The position numbers and the translations under genes were made by a program. This document shows, in pieces, positions 6,725 through 14,581 of a DNA stretch of 43,387 bases (position 1 is its first letter; each line of letters starts with the position of its first letter). The notes beneath the pieces were generated by a model. It was not told where the DNA came from and did no database searches. It saw only the letters and a program-made list of their open reading frames with translations. This stretch comes from Oscillospiraceae bacterium (GTDB lineage: Bacteria; Bacillota; Clostridia; Oscillospirales; Oscillospiraceae): positions 1-43,387 of the forward strand of contig JAFSAP010000012.1 of the NCBI GenBank assembly GCA_017440925.1, in the 5' to 3' direction.

Positions 6725-7365
6725 CGGATCCCCTCCTGTTTCAGATACTGTGCAGTGTGACTGTGGGCGGGTGCAGTTTCCGTCAGCTGTTTCAGATCTT
6801 CCGGCGTATCCACATCATCACAGGACAGCGCCAGGCCAACAGACAGGCCTGCGTTTTTTGCAGCCATTACCGTATTTTCAAATACATTGCTTCCGCCGTA
6901 GCCATCCACCTGAAAAACCTCCCGGCAGGGATGCTTCATGCCAATGAGGTAATAACCGCCGTCGGAGGTGGGGCCGATGGCAATATCAGCAGATTCCAGA
7001 GCGGCAAAACCGCTCTCCAGGTGCTCCTTTGTCAGCAGCGGAAGATCTGCTCCGGTGAGGATCACCGAGGAATACCCCAGATCCAGAACCTTGCGGATGG
7101 CTTTGTACATTTTCTCCCCAAGATCCTTTCCCTTCTGCGGGATATATCCTGCAGGCGGAAACACTGTTTTTAACTGTTCCCAGTCCGGATCCGGGGTGTA
7201 TGCCACAAACAGATGGGCATCCAGTTGGCGGTAAACGTCCGCCAGATCCCGGAGGAATGCCCAGTGAAGTCCGGCGCACTGCTCCGGCTGCAAAACCGGC
7301 AGCAGCCTTGTTTTGGTGATACCGGGTTTGGGAACCCGGGTGAAGCAAATGACAGCTTGTTTCAT
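6721..7365 (-). CDS. TIGR04282-type transferase (DUF2064, rSAM/selenodomain-associated transferase 1)
   Basis: 214 residues from ATG 7365, with AAGGAGG 5 nt upstream; a longer in-frame extension crosses the promoter and is rejected. It has a nucleotidyl/glycosyltransferase-A-like fold. The N-terminal motif is VPKPGITKTRLLP (residues 11-23), with LTGADLPLL in the middle and IGPTSDGGYYLIG, all diagnostic of DUF2064/TIGR04282. The family resembles cofactor nucleotidyltransferases (MobA/CofC-like) and usually sits beside TIGR04283, as it does here. It is first in a three-gene operon with its own promoter (7393-7421), divergent from the YnjBCD-type importer. Confidence 0.9.
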   Translation of the reverse strand: MKQAVICFTRVPKPGITKTRLLPVLQPEQCAGLHWAFLRDLADVYRQLDAHLFVAYTPDPDWEQLKTVFPPAGYIPQKGKDLGEKMYKAIRKVLDLGYSSVILTGADLPLLTKEHLESGFAALESADIAIGPTSDGGYYLIGMKHPCREVFQVDGYGGSNVFENTVMAAKNAGLSVGLALSCDDVDTPEDLKQLTETAPAHSHTAQYLKQEGIR

Positions 7366-7392
7366 AGATGCCTCCTTGCTGGTATAAGCTTC

Positions 7393-7421
7393 ACTATACC
7401 CCATGGAATCCCTTCGGACAA
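7393..7421 (-). promoter_or_regulatory. Promoter of the transferase operon
   Basis: On the minus strand: TTGTCC (7421-7416), a 17-bp spacer and TATAGT (7398-7393), about 28 bp before the TIGR04282 start. It is divergent from the importer promoter at 7500-7528. Confidence 0.65.
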
Positions 7422-7499
7422 GTGTGGGACGCGAATATATAGGGAAAACGAATAAATGTATTATACACATTGAGAGTTGGGATAAATACTTGCTTTTTC

Positions 7500-7528
7500 T
7501 TGACGTAAAATTTGTTTTTCGGTATCAT
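7500..7528 (+). promoter_or_regulatory. Promoter of the YnjBCD-like importer
   Basis: TTGACG (7500-7505), a 17-bp AT-rich spacer and TATCAT (7523-7528), 33 bp upstream of the lipoprotein ATG. The 78-bp gap between the two divergent promoters leaves room for shared regulation. Confidence 0.72.
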
Positions 7529-7561
7529 CTTAGAATAGAAAAACAGAAAGAAGGATCCAAT

Positions 7562-8787
7562 ATGATGAAGAAGCGTATGCTGGCGTTTGTGCTGGCCGTG
7601 ATCCTGCTGCTGGGCCTCAGCGCCTGCGGCGGCAAGACGGAGGAAATTGATTTGTCCAGCGCATCCTGGGAAGAGATCGTGGAAGCTGCAAAGGGAACCA
7701 CGGTCACCTTCTACGGCTGGGGCGGCGATGAAAACCGCAACAACTGGCTGAATACCACTGTTGCTGACTACGTCAGGGAAAACTATGACATCACTCTGGA
7801 AGTGGTGGGTATGAACATCGATGAGATCCTGGCCAAGCTGTCCGGCGAAAAGCAGGCCGGCGCAAAAAGCGGCAGCATCGACATGATCTGGATCAACGGT
7901 GAGAACTTCTACTCCGCCAAGGACAACGGCCTGCTGTGGGGCCCCTTTACCGACAAGCTTCCCAACATGGAAGCCTACATCGATCTGAATGATCCCGAGA
8001 CGCTGAACGACTTCTGCATGCCCATCGATGGCTACGAAGCGCCCTATGCCAAGGCCCAGATGGTCATGTGCGCCGATACCGCCGTGACCTCCGATCTGCC
8101 TGCTTCTGCCGAAGAACTGCTGGCTTTCTGCAAGGCAAACCCCGGCAAAGTCACCTATCCGGCCCTGCCCGATTTTACCGGCAGTGCTTTTGTGCGCAAC
8201 ATCATCTATGAGCTCTGCGGCTGGGAGCAGTTCCAGACTATGGAGGCGGATCACGATACCGTCAAGGCTGCCATTGAACCGGCGCTGGACTACCTGCGGA
8301 GCTGAATCCCTACCTGTGGAATGAGGGTAAGACCTTCCCCGATTCCTCCACCACGGTGGATGCCATGTTTGCCGATGGCGAACTGGTGATGAATATGAGT
8401 TACAGCCCCTTCAGCGTTGCCACCGGTATCGCCAACGGCACCTATACCGAAACGACACAGACGTTTGTCTTTGACAAGGGAACCATCGGCAATACCAACT
8501 ATATGGCCATTGGCTTCAATTCCCCCAACAAAGCTGGCGCCATGGTGGTCATCAATGCCATCCTCAGCGGTGAGATCCAGCTGACCCAGTATGCCGAGCT
8601 GCGGGAGCTGCCTGTTGTGGCAGCTGAAAAGCTGTCCGCTGACGAAAAGGCTGCCTTTGATGCTGTGGATCTGGGCAAGGGCGTTCTTTCTCAGGCTGAG
8701 CTGCTTTCTCACCGCCTGCCGGAAATGCCTGCCAGCCTGGTGCCCGTCATCGAGGAGATCTGGCTCAGCGAAGTGGTGGGCAAATAA
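7562..8787 (+). pseudogene. YnjB-like ABC substrate-binding lipoprotein, frameshifted
   Basis: The first frame runs 7562-8305 and the second resumes immediately and runs to TAA 8787; joined they give about 408 residues, the usual length for the family. The N-terminus has a lipoprotein signal ending LSAC. GSIDMIWINGENF and NGLLWGPFTDKLPN are hallmarks of the YnjB-like solute-binding family. At 8296-8300 the sequence reads CTGCGGAGCTG; restoring a third G (CTG CGG GAG CTG AAT) makes one continuous frame and gives the expected LRELNPYLWNEG. So a single G is missing from a G run. The second frame shows no other damage, which suggests a recent mutation, a phase-variable tract or an assembly error. 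AAGGA lies 6 nt before the start. Confidence 0.88.
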
Positions 8788-8802
8788 TCACGAAATGTTT
8801 GA

Positions 8803-8833
8803 GCGGTACGGCGATGCCGTACCGCTTTTGTTT
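8803..8833 (+). terminator. Intra-operon terminator/attenuator between binding protein and permease
   Basis: A 10-bp stem GCGGTACGGC (8803-8812) pairs with 8816-8825 around a 3-nt GAT loop, followed by TTTTGTTT. It lies between the lipoprotein stop and the permease ribosome binding site (GGGAGG). It likely gives more binding protein than permease mRNA, as is common in such importers. Confidence 0.78.
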
Positions 8834-8844
8834 GGGAGGTTCCC

Positions 8845-9714
8845 ATGAAGAGACAAACAACCATTTTCCTGCTGCTTCTGCCCTTTCTGGCGGTGACCGG
8901 CATTGTGCTGGTATCCATCTGGAATGTGCTGGTGCAAAGCCTGGGCTATATTCCGGCCTTCGGGCTGACGAAGCCCACATTGGATTATTATATCCAGGTG
9001 TTCAGCCGGGCGGACTTTCTCAGTGCGGTTTGGGTCAGTGTGCGGATTGCCCTGTGGTCTGCTGTGTTTTCCGTCTGTCTGGGTGTTCTGCTGGCCATGG
9101 CATTGATCAAATGCCGGAAAACCAGAGGCGGCATGCTCTATGCGGTGCGGCTGCCCATTCTGGTGCCCCATGCGGTTGTGGCGGTGTTTGTGATCCAGAT
9201 CCTGTCCCAGACCGGCCTTGCGGCCCGGTTTGCCCATGCTCTGGGATTTCTGGAGGACTATTCTGCCTTTCCGCAGCTGCTGTTTACCCCCAGCTATCTG
9301 GGCACGATCCTGGCCTATCTTTGGAAAGAGATCCCCTTTGTTGCCTATTTTGTGCTGGCATTTATGAGTTCCATCAGCGACACCCTGGGAGAAGCGGCGG
9401 AAAATCTGGGTGCGTCCTCCCTGCGGAGCTTCTGGGAAGTGACCCTGCCGCTGAGTGTTCCGGTGATTTCCAGAGCCGGACTCATCATCTTTATTTTTGC
9501 CTTTGGAGGCTATGAGCTCCCCCTGCTGCTGGGCTCCACTCTGCCCAAGGCCCTGTCGGTGCAGACCTACCTGGTGTATATGAGTCCGGATCTTTTGCAG
9601 CGGCCTCTGGCCATGGCCATGAACGGTGTGGTGCTGTTGCTGTCGGCGGGTATGGCCCTGGCCTACAGCATGGTGATCTACCGGCTGAACCGGAAGGTAG
9701 GTGGCGTGAAATGA
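8845..9714 (+). CDS. ABC transporter permease, YnjC-like (first subunit)
   Basis: 289 residues, about six membrane helices starting with TIFLLLLPFLAVTGIVLV. The cytoplasmic coupling loop is EAAENLGASSLRSFWEVTLPLSVP (residues ~192-215), the EAA motif with G at the expected place. In enterobacteria YnjC carries two permease halves; here they are separate genes. It is coupled to the next permease by an ATGA overlap (9711-9714). The substrate is unknown; YnjBCD-type systems are grouped with the iron/thiamine/polyamine-type importers. Confidence 0.9.
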   Translation: MKRQTTIFLLLLPFLAVTGIVLVSIWNVLVQSLGYIPAFGLTKPTLDYYIQVFSRADFLSAVWVSVRIALWSAVFSVCLGVLLAMALIKCRKTRGGMLYAVRLPILVPHAVVAVFVIQILSQTGLAARFAHALGFLEDYSAFPQLLFTPSYLGTILAYLWKEIPFVAYFVLAFMSSISDTLGEAAENLGASSLRSFWEVTLPLSVPVISRAGLIIFIFAFGGYELPLLLGSTLPKALSVQTYLVYMSPDLLQRPLAMAMNGVVLLLSAGMALAYSMVIYRLNRKVGGVK

Positions 9715-10508
9715 AAAAGAACCTTCTGATGAAAGCGGTCCTGGCAGTGACCCTTTTCTGCATTTTTCTGCCGATGGGCGTGGTTCTGCTATGGAGCATC
9801 ACGGAGCGGTGGCCCTGGCCCGGGCTCCTGCCGGAAAGCTATTCCCTTCGGACGGTGAAGGAACTGCTGTTCGGTTCCGCAAAGCTGCCTCAACTGCTTT
9901 GCAGCAGCATTTTCCTGGCATTGACCGTGGCACTTCTGGGTACGGCCATCGGCATTCTGACAGCACGGGCCACAGAACTCTATCACTTTCCTGGAAAAAA
10001 GCTGGTGCATCTGGCCTCTTTTCTGCCGCTGCTGGTGCCGGGTACGGTTTTTGCCATGGGTATCCAGATCACCCTGATCCGGCTGGGACTTTCGGATACC
10101 ATATCCGGTGTGGTGATTGTCCATCTGATTGCAGCAGTGCCCTACTGTATCACCATTATGACGGATGTAACAAGGGCGGTGGGGGATAAACTGGAGCAGC
10201 AAGCCATGGTTCTGGGAGCAGATCCCCTAAGGGCCTTTTTTCAGGTGACAGTACCTTCCCTGCTGCCGGGAATCCTCAGCTCCATGAGTATGGGCTTCAT
10301 TCTGTCCTACAGCCAGTATTTCACCACTCTGATGGTGGGCGGCGGCCGGATAAAGACCATTGCCCTGGTGCTGGTGCCCTATATCCAGAGCGGCGACCGG
10401 GCCCTCAGTGCGGTGTACAGCGTGGCCTTTGTGGGCTCGGCGCTGGCAGTGTTTTTTGTATTTGAAACCGTGATCCATGTGTATCAGAAACGGGGTGAAA
10501 GCCGATGA
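9711..10508 (+). CDS. ABC transporter permease, YnjC-like (second subunit)
   Basis: 265 residues, six predicted membrane helices. The EAA-type loop reads EQQAMVLGADPLRAFFQVTVPSLLPG. It overlaps the upstream permease by four bases and the ATPase gene by four bases (10505-10508), so all three cytoplasm/membrane parts are translationally coupled and probably made in fixed ratio. Confidence 0.9.
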   Translation: MKKNLLMKAVLAVTLFCIFLPMGVVLLWSITERWPWPGLLPESYSLRTVKELLFGSAKLPQLLCSSIFLALTVALLGTAIGILTARATELYHFPGKKLVHLASFLPLLVPGTVFAMGIQITLIRLGLSDTISGVVIVHLIAAVPYCITIMTDVTRAVGDKLEQQAMVLGADPLRAFFQVTVPSLLPGILSSMSMGFILSYSQYFTTLMVGGGRIKTIALVLVPYIQSGDRALSAVYSVAFVGSALAVFFVFETVIHVYQKRGESR

Positions 10509-11524
10509 AACTTGTGATTGAAAATCTGAATGCCGGCTATGATGCCGACGTTGTATTACAGGATCTTTCCCTGTCTGTGGAAGCGGGGGAATTTCTTTCC
10601 CTGCTGGGGCCTTCCGGCTGCGGAAAAAGCACCTTGCTGAAGACCATTGCCGGTATTGTTCCGGCAGCCAAGGGCAGTGTGTTTCTGGATGGACAGGACA
10701 TTACCCATCTTCCGATCCACAAGCGGGGCACCACGGTGCTGTTCCAGGATATCCGCCTGTTCCCCCACAGGAGCGTGGTGGAAAATGTGGCATTTCCCCT
10801 GAAAATGCAGGGTGTTCCCAAAGGAGAACGGCTGCACCGGGCGGAGGAACTTCTGGAAAAAGTGCAGCTTGCAGGTTACGGAAACCGCCGGCCTTCGGAG
10901 CTGTCCGGCGGCCAGCAGCAGCGTGTGGCATTGGCCAGAGCCCTGGCGGCCAAGCCAAAGCTGCTTCTGCTGGATGAACCCTTTTCCGCTCTGGACGAAA
11001 ATCTGCGGGAGGATATGCGCACCCTGGTGCTCCAGCTGAAAGAGGAGTTTCACATGACCGTGATCCTGGTGACCCATGACCGGGAGGAAGCCCTCAGCAT
11101 GTCTGACCGGGTGGCGCTGATGTTTGAAGGCAGTCTGATCCAGTGCAGCACACCCCGGCAGGTGTATTCCCATCCCGCCAGCCGGCAGGCGGCGGACTAT
11201 TTCGGCAACTGTGTCTACATCCCGGGCAAGGTGGAAGGCGGCAGATTTACTGCCTCCGGTATTTGCTTTGAAACGGATGCAGCCGATGGCAGCTACGATC
11301 TGATGCTGCGGCCGGGCTGCCTGGATACCGAAACGGAAGGGGAGTATCCTGTGCAGGTGGAGCGTGTTTCTTTCCGGGGCAGCGATCTGCAGGTCTCCTT
11401 TCGGGCATCCGACGGCACACTTTGGAAAAAGACCTGTCCGGCTGGGGCAGATTGGCGGCCGGGAGACCGGATGAAAGCCGGTTTGCAGATCGGGGAGCCG
11501 GTGCTGTTTCTGAGGAATTATTAA
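10505..11524 (+). CDS. ABC transporter ATP-binding protein, YnjD-like
   Basis: 339 residues. Walker A GPSGCGKST (35-43), Q-loop FQDIRLFPH, signature LSGGQQQR, Walker B LLLLDEP with following SALDE, and H-loop VTHD are all intact. The ~110-residue C-terminal extension is the TOBE-type domain found in importers of the spermidine/iron/thiamine class. It energises the two permeases upstream. Because the ATPase and permeases are intact while the binding protein is frameshifted, the damage there is likely recent or an error. Confidence 0.92.
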   Translation: MKLVIENLNAGYDADVVLQDLSLSVEAGEFLSLLGPSGCGKSTLLKTIAGIVPAAKGSVFLDGQDITHLPIHKRGTTVLFQDIRLFPHRSVVENVAFPLKMQGVPKGERLHRAEELLEKVQLAGYGNRRPSELSGGQQQRVALARALAAKPKLLLLDEPFSALDENLREDMRTLVLQLKEEFHMTVILVTHDREEALSMSDRVALMFEGSLIQCSTPRQVYSHPASRQAADYFGNCVYIPGKVEGGRFTASGICFETDAADGSYDLMLRPGCLDTETEGEYPVQVERVSFRGSDLQVSFRASDGTLWKKTCPAGADWRPGDRMKAGLQIGEPVLFLRNY

Positions 11525-11564
11525 GAAAACAGATAAAACTGCTCGTATTATCAGCAACACCAAT

Positions 11565-11593
11565 TTGTGACCCGGTGAAATCTGTGATATTCT
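11565..11593 (+). promoter_or_regulatory. Promoter of the DUF1847-patB operon
   Basis: TTGTGA (11565-11570), 17-bp spacer, TATTCT (11588-11593), 40 bp before the DUF1847 start. No terminator hairpin is obvious after the ATPase gene, so readthrough from the importer is also possible. Confidence 0.6.
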
Positions 11594-11633
11594 GATAAAA
11601 GAGATTCTCAAAATAAAGAAAGAGGTGCTTACT

Positions 11634-12266
11634 ATGTCTTATATGTGTGCGGAGTGCCGGCAGGTGGGCTGCAAGTTCCGGGATCTGACCAAGACCATGG
11701 CCGACTGCCCCAGTAAGAATGAAGCCATTCAGGCAAAAGCCGCCGAGGCTTATAAGGAAGCAGAAAACTACCGCATCGCCAATGCCGCCGGCAAGGTGGA
11801 GGCCGAGGGCTATGGTCAGCTTTGCCGTATGGAGGAAATCGTCCTTTTCTGCAAGCGGGCCGGCTACAAAAAGCTGGGTCTGGTGTTCTGTATGGGCCTG
11901 CACAACGAAGCCCGGGAAGTGAGCCACATTCTGACCCACCACGGCTTCGAGGTGGTGAGTGTCATCTGCAAGAATGGCGCCCAGCCCAAATCCTCCATCG
12001 GCCTTACCGATGCGGAGACTTTGTCCGGCTGCGCCAACGAAGTTATGTGCAACCCCATCGGCCAGGCAATGCTGATGAATGAGCAGCAGGTGGAATTCAA
12101 CATTCTGCTGGGTCTTTGCGTAGGTCATGATACCCTGGCCATCAAGTATATGGATGCTCCCTGCACCGTGCTGGCCGTCAAGGACCGGGTCACCGGCCAC
12201 AATCCCATCCAGGCCATCTACATGGCAAACGGCTACTACAAGAAGCGCTTCTATGGAGATAAGTAA
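11634..12266 (+). CDS. DUF1847 cysteine-rich protein
   Basis: 210 residues from ATG 11634 (AGAGGTG 6 nt upstream; an in-frame GTG at 11625 overlaps that site). The N-terminus carries C5-x2-C8-x4-C13 and C25, a likely metal or Fe-S site, followed by an alpha/beta domain with LGLVFCMGLHNEA and CVGHDTLAIKY. This is the DUF1847 family, common in strict anaerobes and of unknown function. Only the codon boundary separates it from the C-S lyase (stop 12264-12266, next start 12267), so the two are co-translated and plausibly share a sulfur-related task. Confidence 0.85.
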   Translation: MSYMCAECRQVGCKFRDLTKTMADCPSKNEAIQAKAAEAYKEAENYRIANAAGKVEAEGYGQLCRMEEIVLFCKRAGYKKLGLVFCMGLHNEAREVSHILTHHGFEVVSVICKNGAQPKSSIGLTDAETLSGCANEVMCNPIGQAMLMNEQQVEFNILLGLCVGHDTLAIKYMDAPCTVLAVKDRVTGHNPIQAIYMANGYYKKRFYGDK

Positions 12267-13466
12267 TTGAAATACGGAAAAGACTTTTTCGATACTTACA
12301 TAGAGCGACGGGGCACCCGCAGCATCAAGTGGGACGGCTGCAACGCCAAGTTCGGCGTGGATGAAGGCGTGGAAATGCTGCCCATGTGGATTGCTGACAT
12401 GGACTTCAAGGCCCCCGATGAAGTGGTGGAGGCAGTGGCAGAACGGGCGGCGCATGGCGTTTATGGCTATATTATCAACCGTCCTGACAGCTTTCCGGCC
12501 TCCATTGCCCGGTGGATCTGCTGCCGCTACCACTGGCAGGCAAAGGAGGAATGGATCCTCTTCACCCCCGGTGTGATCCCCGGCTTCAACATTTCCTATC
12601 AGACCTTTACCCAGCCCGGTGACGGTATCATTGTCCAGACTCCCATTTACTATCCCTTCATGGACGGTATCCGGAACAACGGCCGGAAAATGGTGGTCAA
12701 CCAACTGGTGGAAACCGACGGCTATTACACCATGAATTTTGAGGAACTGGAGCAGCTGGTGAAGGACCCCAACAACAAGATCCTCATCATGGCCAATCCT
12801 CACAATCCCACCGGCCGCTGCTGGACAGCCGAAGAGCTGACCCGGCTGGGAGAGCTCTGCGCCGACAATGGTGTGCTGCTGATCTGTGACGAGATCCATG
12901 CGGATATCATCATGGAGGGCGCGCAGCATTGCTCCATGGGAACCCTGTCGAAAAAGATCCTTCAGAATACGATTTTCCACTATGCTCCCAGCAAGACCTT
13001 CAATCTGGCGGGTCTGCAGACTGCCTATGTGGTGATCCCCAATGATGATATCCGGGCAAAATTTGAGGCAGGACTGACTGCCAACCGGATCTTCAACATG
13101 AACTGGTTCGGACAGGTGGCCCTGGAGACTGCCTACGACCGGTGCGGGGACTATGTGGAGGGCATGTGCCGGTACGTCAGTGCCAACATGGACTACATGG
13201 TGGCGTACATTCAGAAAAACCTGCCCATGCTGAAAGTCCGCAAGAGTGAGGGCACCTACATGGTTTGGGTGGATTTCCGGGGCACCGGCATGACCACGGA
13301 AGAAATTGAACATTTCATTGCCCACAAGGCCCATATCGGCGTGGATATGGGCACTTGGTTCGGCCCCGGCGGCGAAGGCTGGCTGCGGTTTAACCTGGCC
13401 TGTCCCCGCTCCTTGGTGGAAAAGGCTATGGCCATGCTGACCCGGGCCCTGTATTCCAAGTTATAA
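12267..13466 (+). CDS. patB: PatB/MalY-type PLP aminotransferase / cystathionine beta-lyase
   Basis: 399 residues. Fold-type I PLP enzyme with MLPMWIADMDF near residue 38, ANPHNPTGRCW (176-186), CDEIHADI (207-214) and the PLP lysine K243 in PSKTFNLAGLQ. All are typical of the MalY/PatB C-S lyase subgroup, which cleaves cystathionine, cysteine or cysteine conjugates to thiol or H2S, pyruvate and ammonia. The start codon is TTG 12267, directly after the DUF1847 stop, with GGAGA at 12255-12259. A terminator follows. It may release sulfur from an organosulfur compound brought in by the adjacent importer; that link is inference. Confidence 0.9.
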   Translation: MKYGKDFFDTYIERRGTRSIKWDGCNAKFGVDEGVEMLPMWIADMDFKAPDEVVEAVAERAAHGVYGYIINRPDSFPASIARWICCRYHWQAKEEWILFTPGVIPGFNISYQTFTQPGDGIIVQTPIYYPFMDGIRNNGRKMVVNQLVETDGYYTMNFEELEQLVKDPNNKILIMANPHNPTGRCWTAEELTRLGELCADNGVLLICDEIHADIIMEGAQHCSMGTLSKKILQNTIFHYAPSKTFNLAGLQTAYVVIPNDDIRAKFEAGLTANRIFNMNWFGQVALETAYDRCGDYVEGMCRYVSANMDYMVAYIQKNLPMLKVRKSEGTYMVWVDFRGTGMTTEEIEHFIAHKAHIGVDMGTWFGPGGEGWLRFNLACPRSLVEKAMAMLTRALYSKL

Positions 13467-13472
13467 AGCAGG

Positions 13473-13505
13473 CAGTCTGCCGCTGATGCGGCAGACTGTA
13501 TTTTT
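13473..13505 (+). terminator. Terminator after patB
   Basis: An 11-bp perfect stem CAGTCTGCCGC (13473-13483) pairs with 13488-13498 around TGAT, followed by TATTTTTA. Confidence 0.9.
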
Positions 13506-13612
13506 ATGCAAAATATGCTGAATTTTTCGTATAATATCCGGCAGGAGGACAGGGGTAAAGTTTGACTTAAAAACTGAAAATCAACTATACAAAATAGAAA
13601 TAAATGCGCTTT

Positions 13613-13671
13613 TTATATAGAAAAACTATATAACTGGGCTTGTTTACAAAAATACGTTCCTGTGATAGAAT
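13613..13671 (+). promoter_or_regulatory. Promoter and adjacent inverted repeat of the rhodanese-ABC operon
   Basis: TTTACA (13643-13648), 17-bp spacer, TAGAAT (13666-13671). Just upstream is a perfect 8-bp inverted repeat, TTATATAG (13613-13620) and CTATATAA (13626-13633), separated by AAAAA: a candidate activator or repressor site. A second weaker promoter-like pair (TTGACT 13562-13567, TATACA after 18 bp) lies further up. The AT-rich leader contrasts with the GC-rich genes. Confidence 0.62.
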
Positions 13672-13739
13672 TTATAAAAGCGAACTTAATAGATTTGTAA
13701 CATTTTATGAAACAGACAACAGAAAAGAGGATACATAAG

Positions 13740-14525
13740 ATGAAGGGAACAACTGTAAAAAACCTCTCTTTTTCCTACCCCGGTGACACCAGACTGATTC
13801 TGAAAGACATTGATCTTGAGGTGGAGGCTGGTGAATTTGTTTGCCTGCTGGGCCAGTCCGGCTGCGGCAAGTCCACCTTCCTGCGCCTGCTGGCAGGTCT
13901 GGAAAAACCCACAGTGGGCGAGATCACCCAGGATGGCAAGATGATCGAGGGTGCCGGTCTGGACCGCGGCGTCGTGTTCCAGAGCTATGGCCTGTTCCCC
14001 TGGATGACTGCCGGTGACAACATCATGCTGGCGCTGAAGCAGAAGTATAAGAACAAGACCAAGGCTGAGCACAAGGAAATTGCTATGAAAGCCCTGCGGG
14101 CTGTTGGTCTGAAGGATGATGTGTTTAACAAGCTCCCCAAGGAACTGTCCGGCGGCATGAAGCAGCGCTGCGCCATTGCCCAGGCCTTCTCCATCAATCC
14201 TCCCGTGCTGCTGATGGATGAACCCTTCGGCGCCCTGGATGCCGTTACCCGCGCCCGTCTGCAGGATATGGTGCTGGAACTGTGGAGCAGCACCGAGGAC
14301 AAAAAGACGGTATTCTTTGTCACCCACGATGTGGACGAGGCCCTGCTGCTGTCCACCCGGATCTGTGTGCTGGGTCAGGCTCCCTCCAAGGTGATCTATG
14401 ATGTAAAGATCCCTGCCGACCGCAAGCCCACCCGGGACACCCTGTTTGACGATGTGGAGATGATGAAGCTGCGCAATGAGCTGATCCGCTACATCAACCG
14501 GGACGTTGCTTCCCACATTGAGTAA
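13740..14525 (+). CDS. ABC transporter ATP-binding protein, SsuB/TauB/NitT-type
   Basis: 261 residues from ATG 13740, supported by AGAGGA 8 nt upstream; an in-frame ATG at 13707 lacks a site. Walker A GQSGCGKST (38-46), Q-loop FQSYGLFPWMT, signature LSGGMKQR (136-143), Walker B VLLMDEP (156-162) and VTHDVDEA are intact. The FPWMT and DEPFGALDAVTR motifs place it with the nitrate/sulfonate/taurine importers. It is the first gene of an importer whose other parts lie at 14582-16847. Confidence 0.92.
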   Translation: MKGTTVKNLSFSYPGDTRLILKDIDLEVEAGEFVCLLGQSGCGKSTFLRLLAGLEKPTVGEITQDGKMIEGAGLDRGVVFQSYGLFPWMTAGDNIMLALKQKYKNKTKAEHKEIAMKALRAVGLKDDVFNKLPKELSGGMKQRCAIAQAFSINPPVLLMDEPFGALDAVTRARLQDMVLELWSSTEDKKTVFFVTHDVDEALLLSTRICVLGQAPSKVIYDVKIPADRKPTRDTLFDDVEMMKLRNELIRYINRDVASHIE

Positions 14526-14581
14526 GGCACTACCAGAAGTTTTTCTGATATGCATATTATTTTTTAGAGGAGAAATCTAAC

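Noticed and set aside
8290-8310. Programmed ribosomal frameshift in the YnjB-like gene
   Set aside because: No slippery heptamer or stimulatory hairpin at the site, and the family needs one continuous protein; a deletion or sequence error is simpler.
11247-13334. 695-residue minus-strand frame antisense to DUF1847 and patB
   Set aside because: Antisense shadow; the plus-strand genes have clear motifs and ribosome binding sites.
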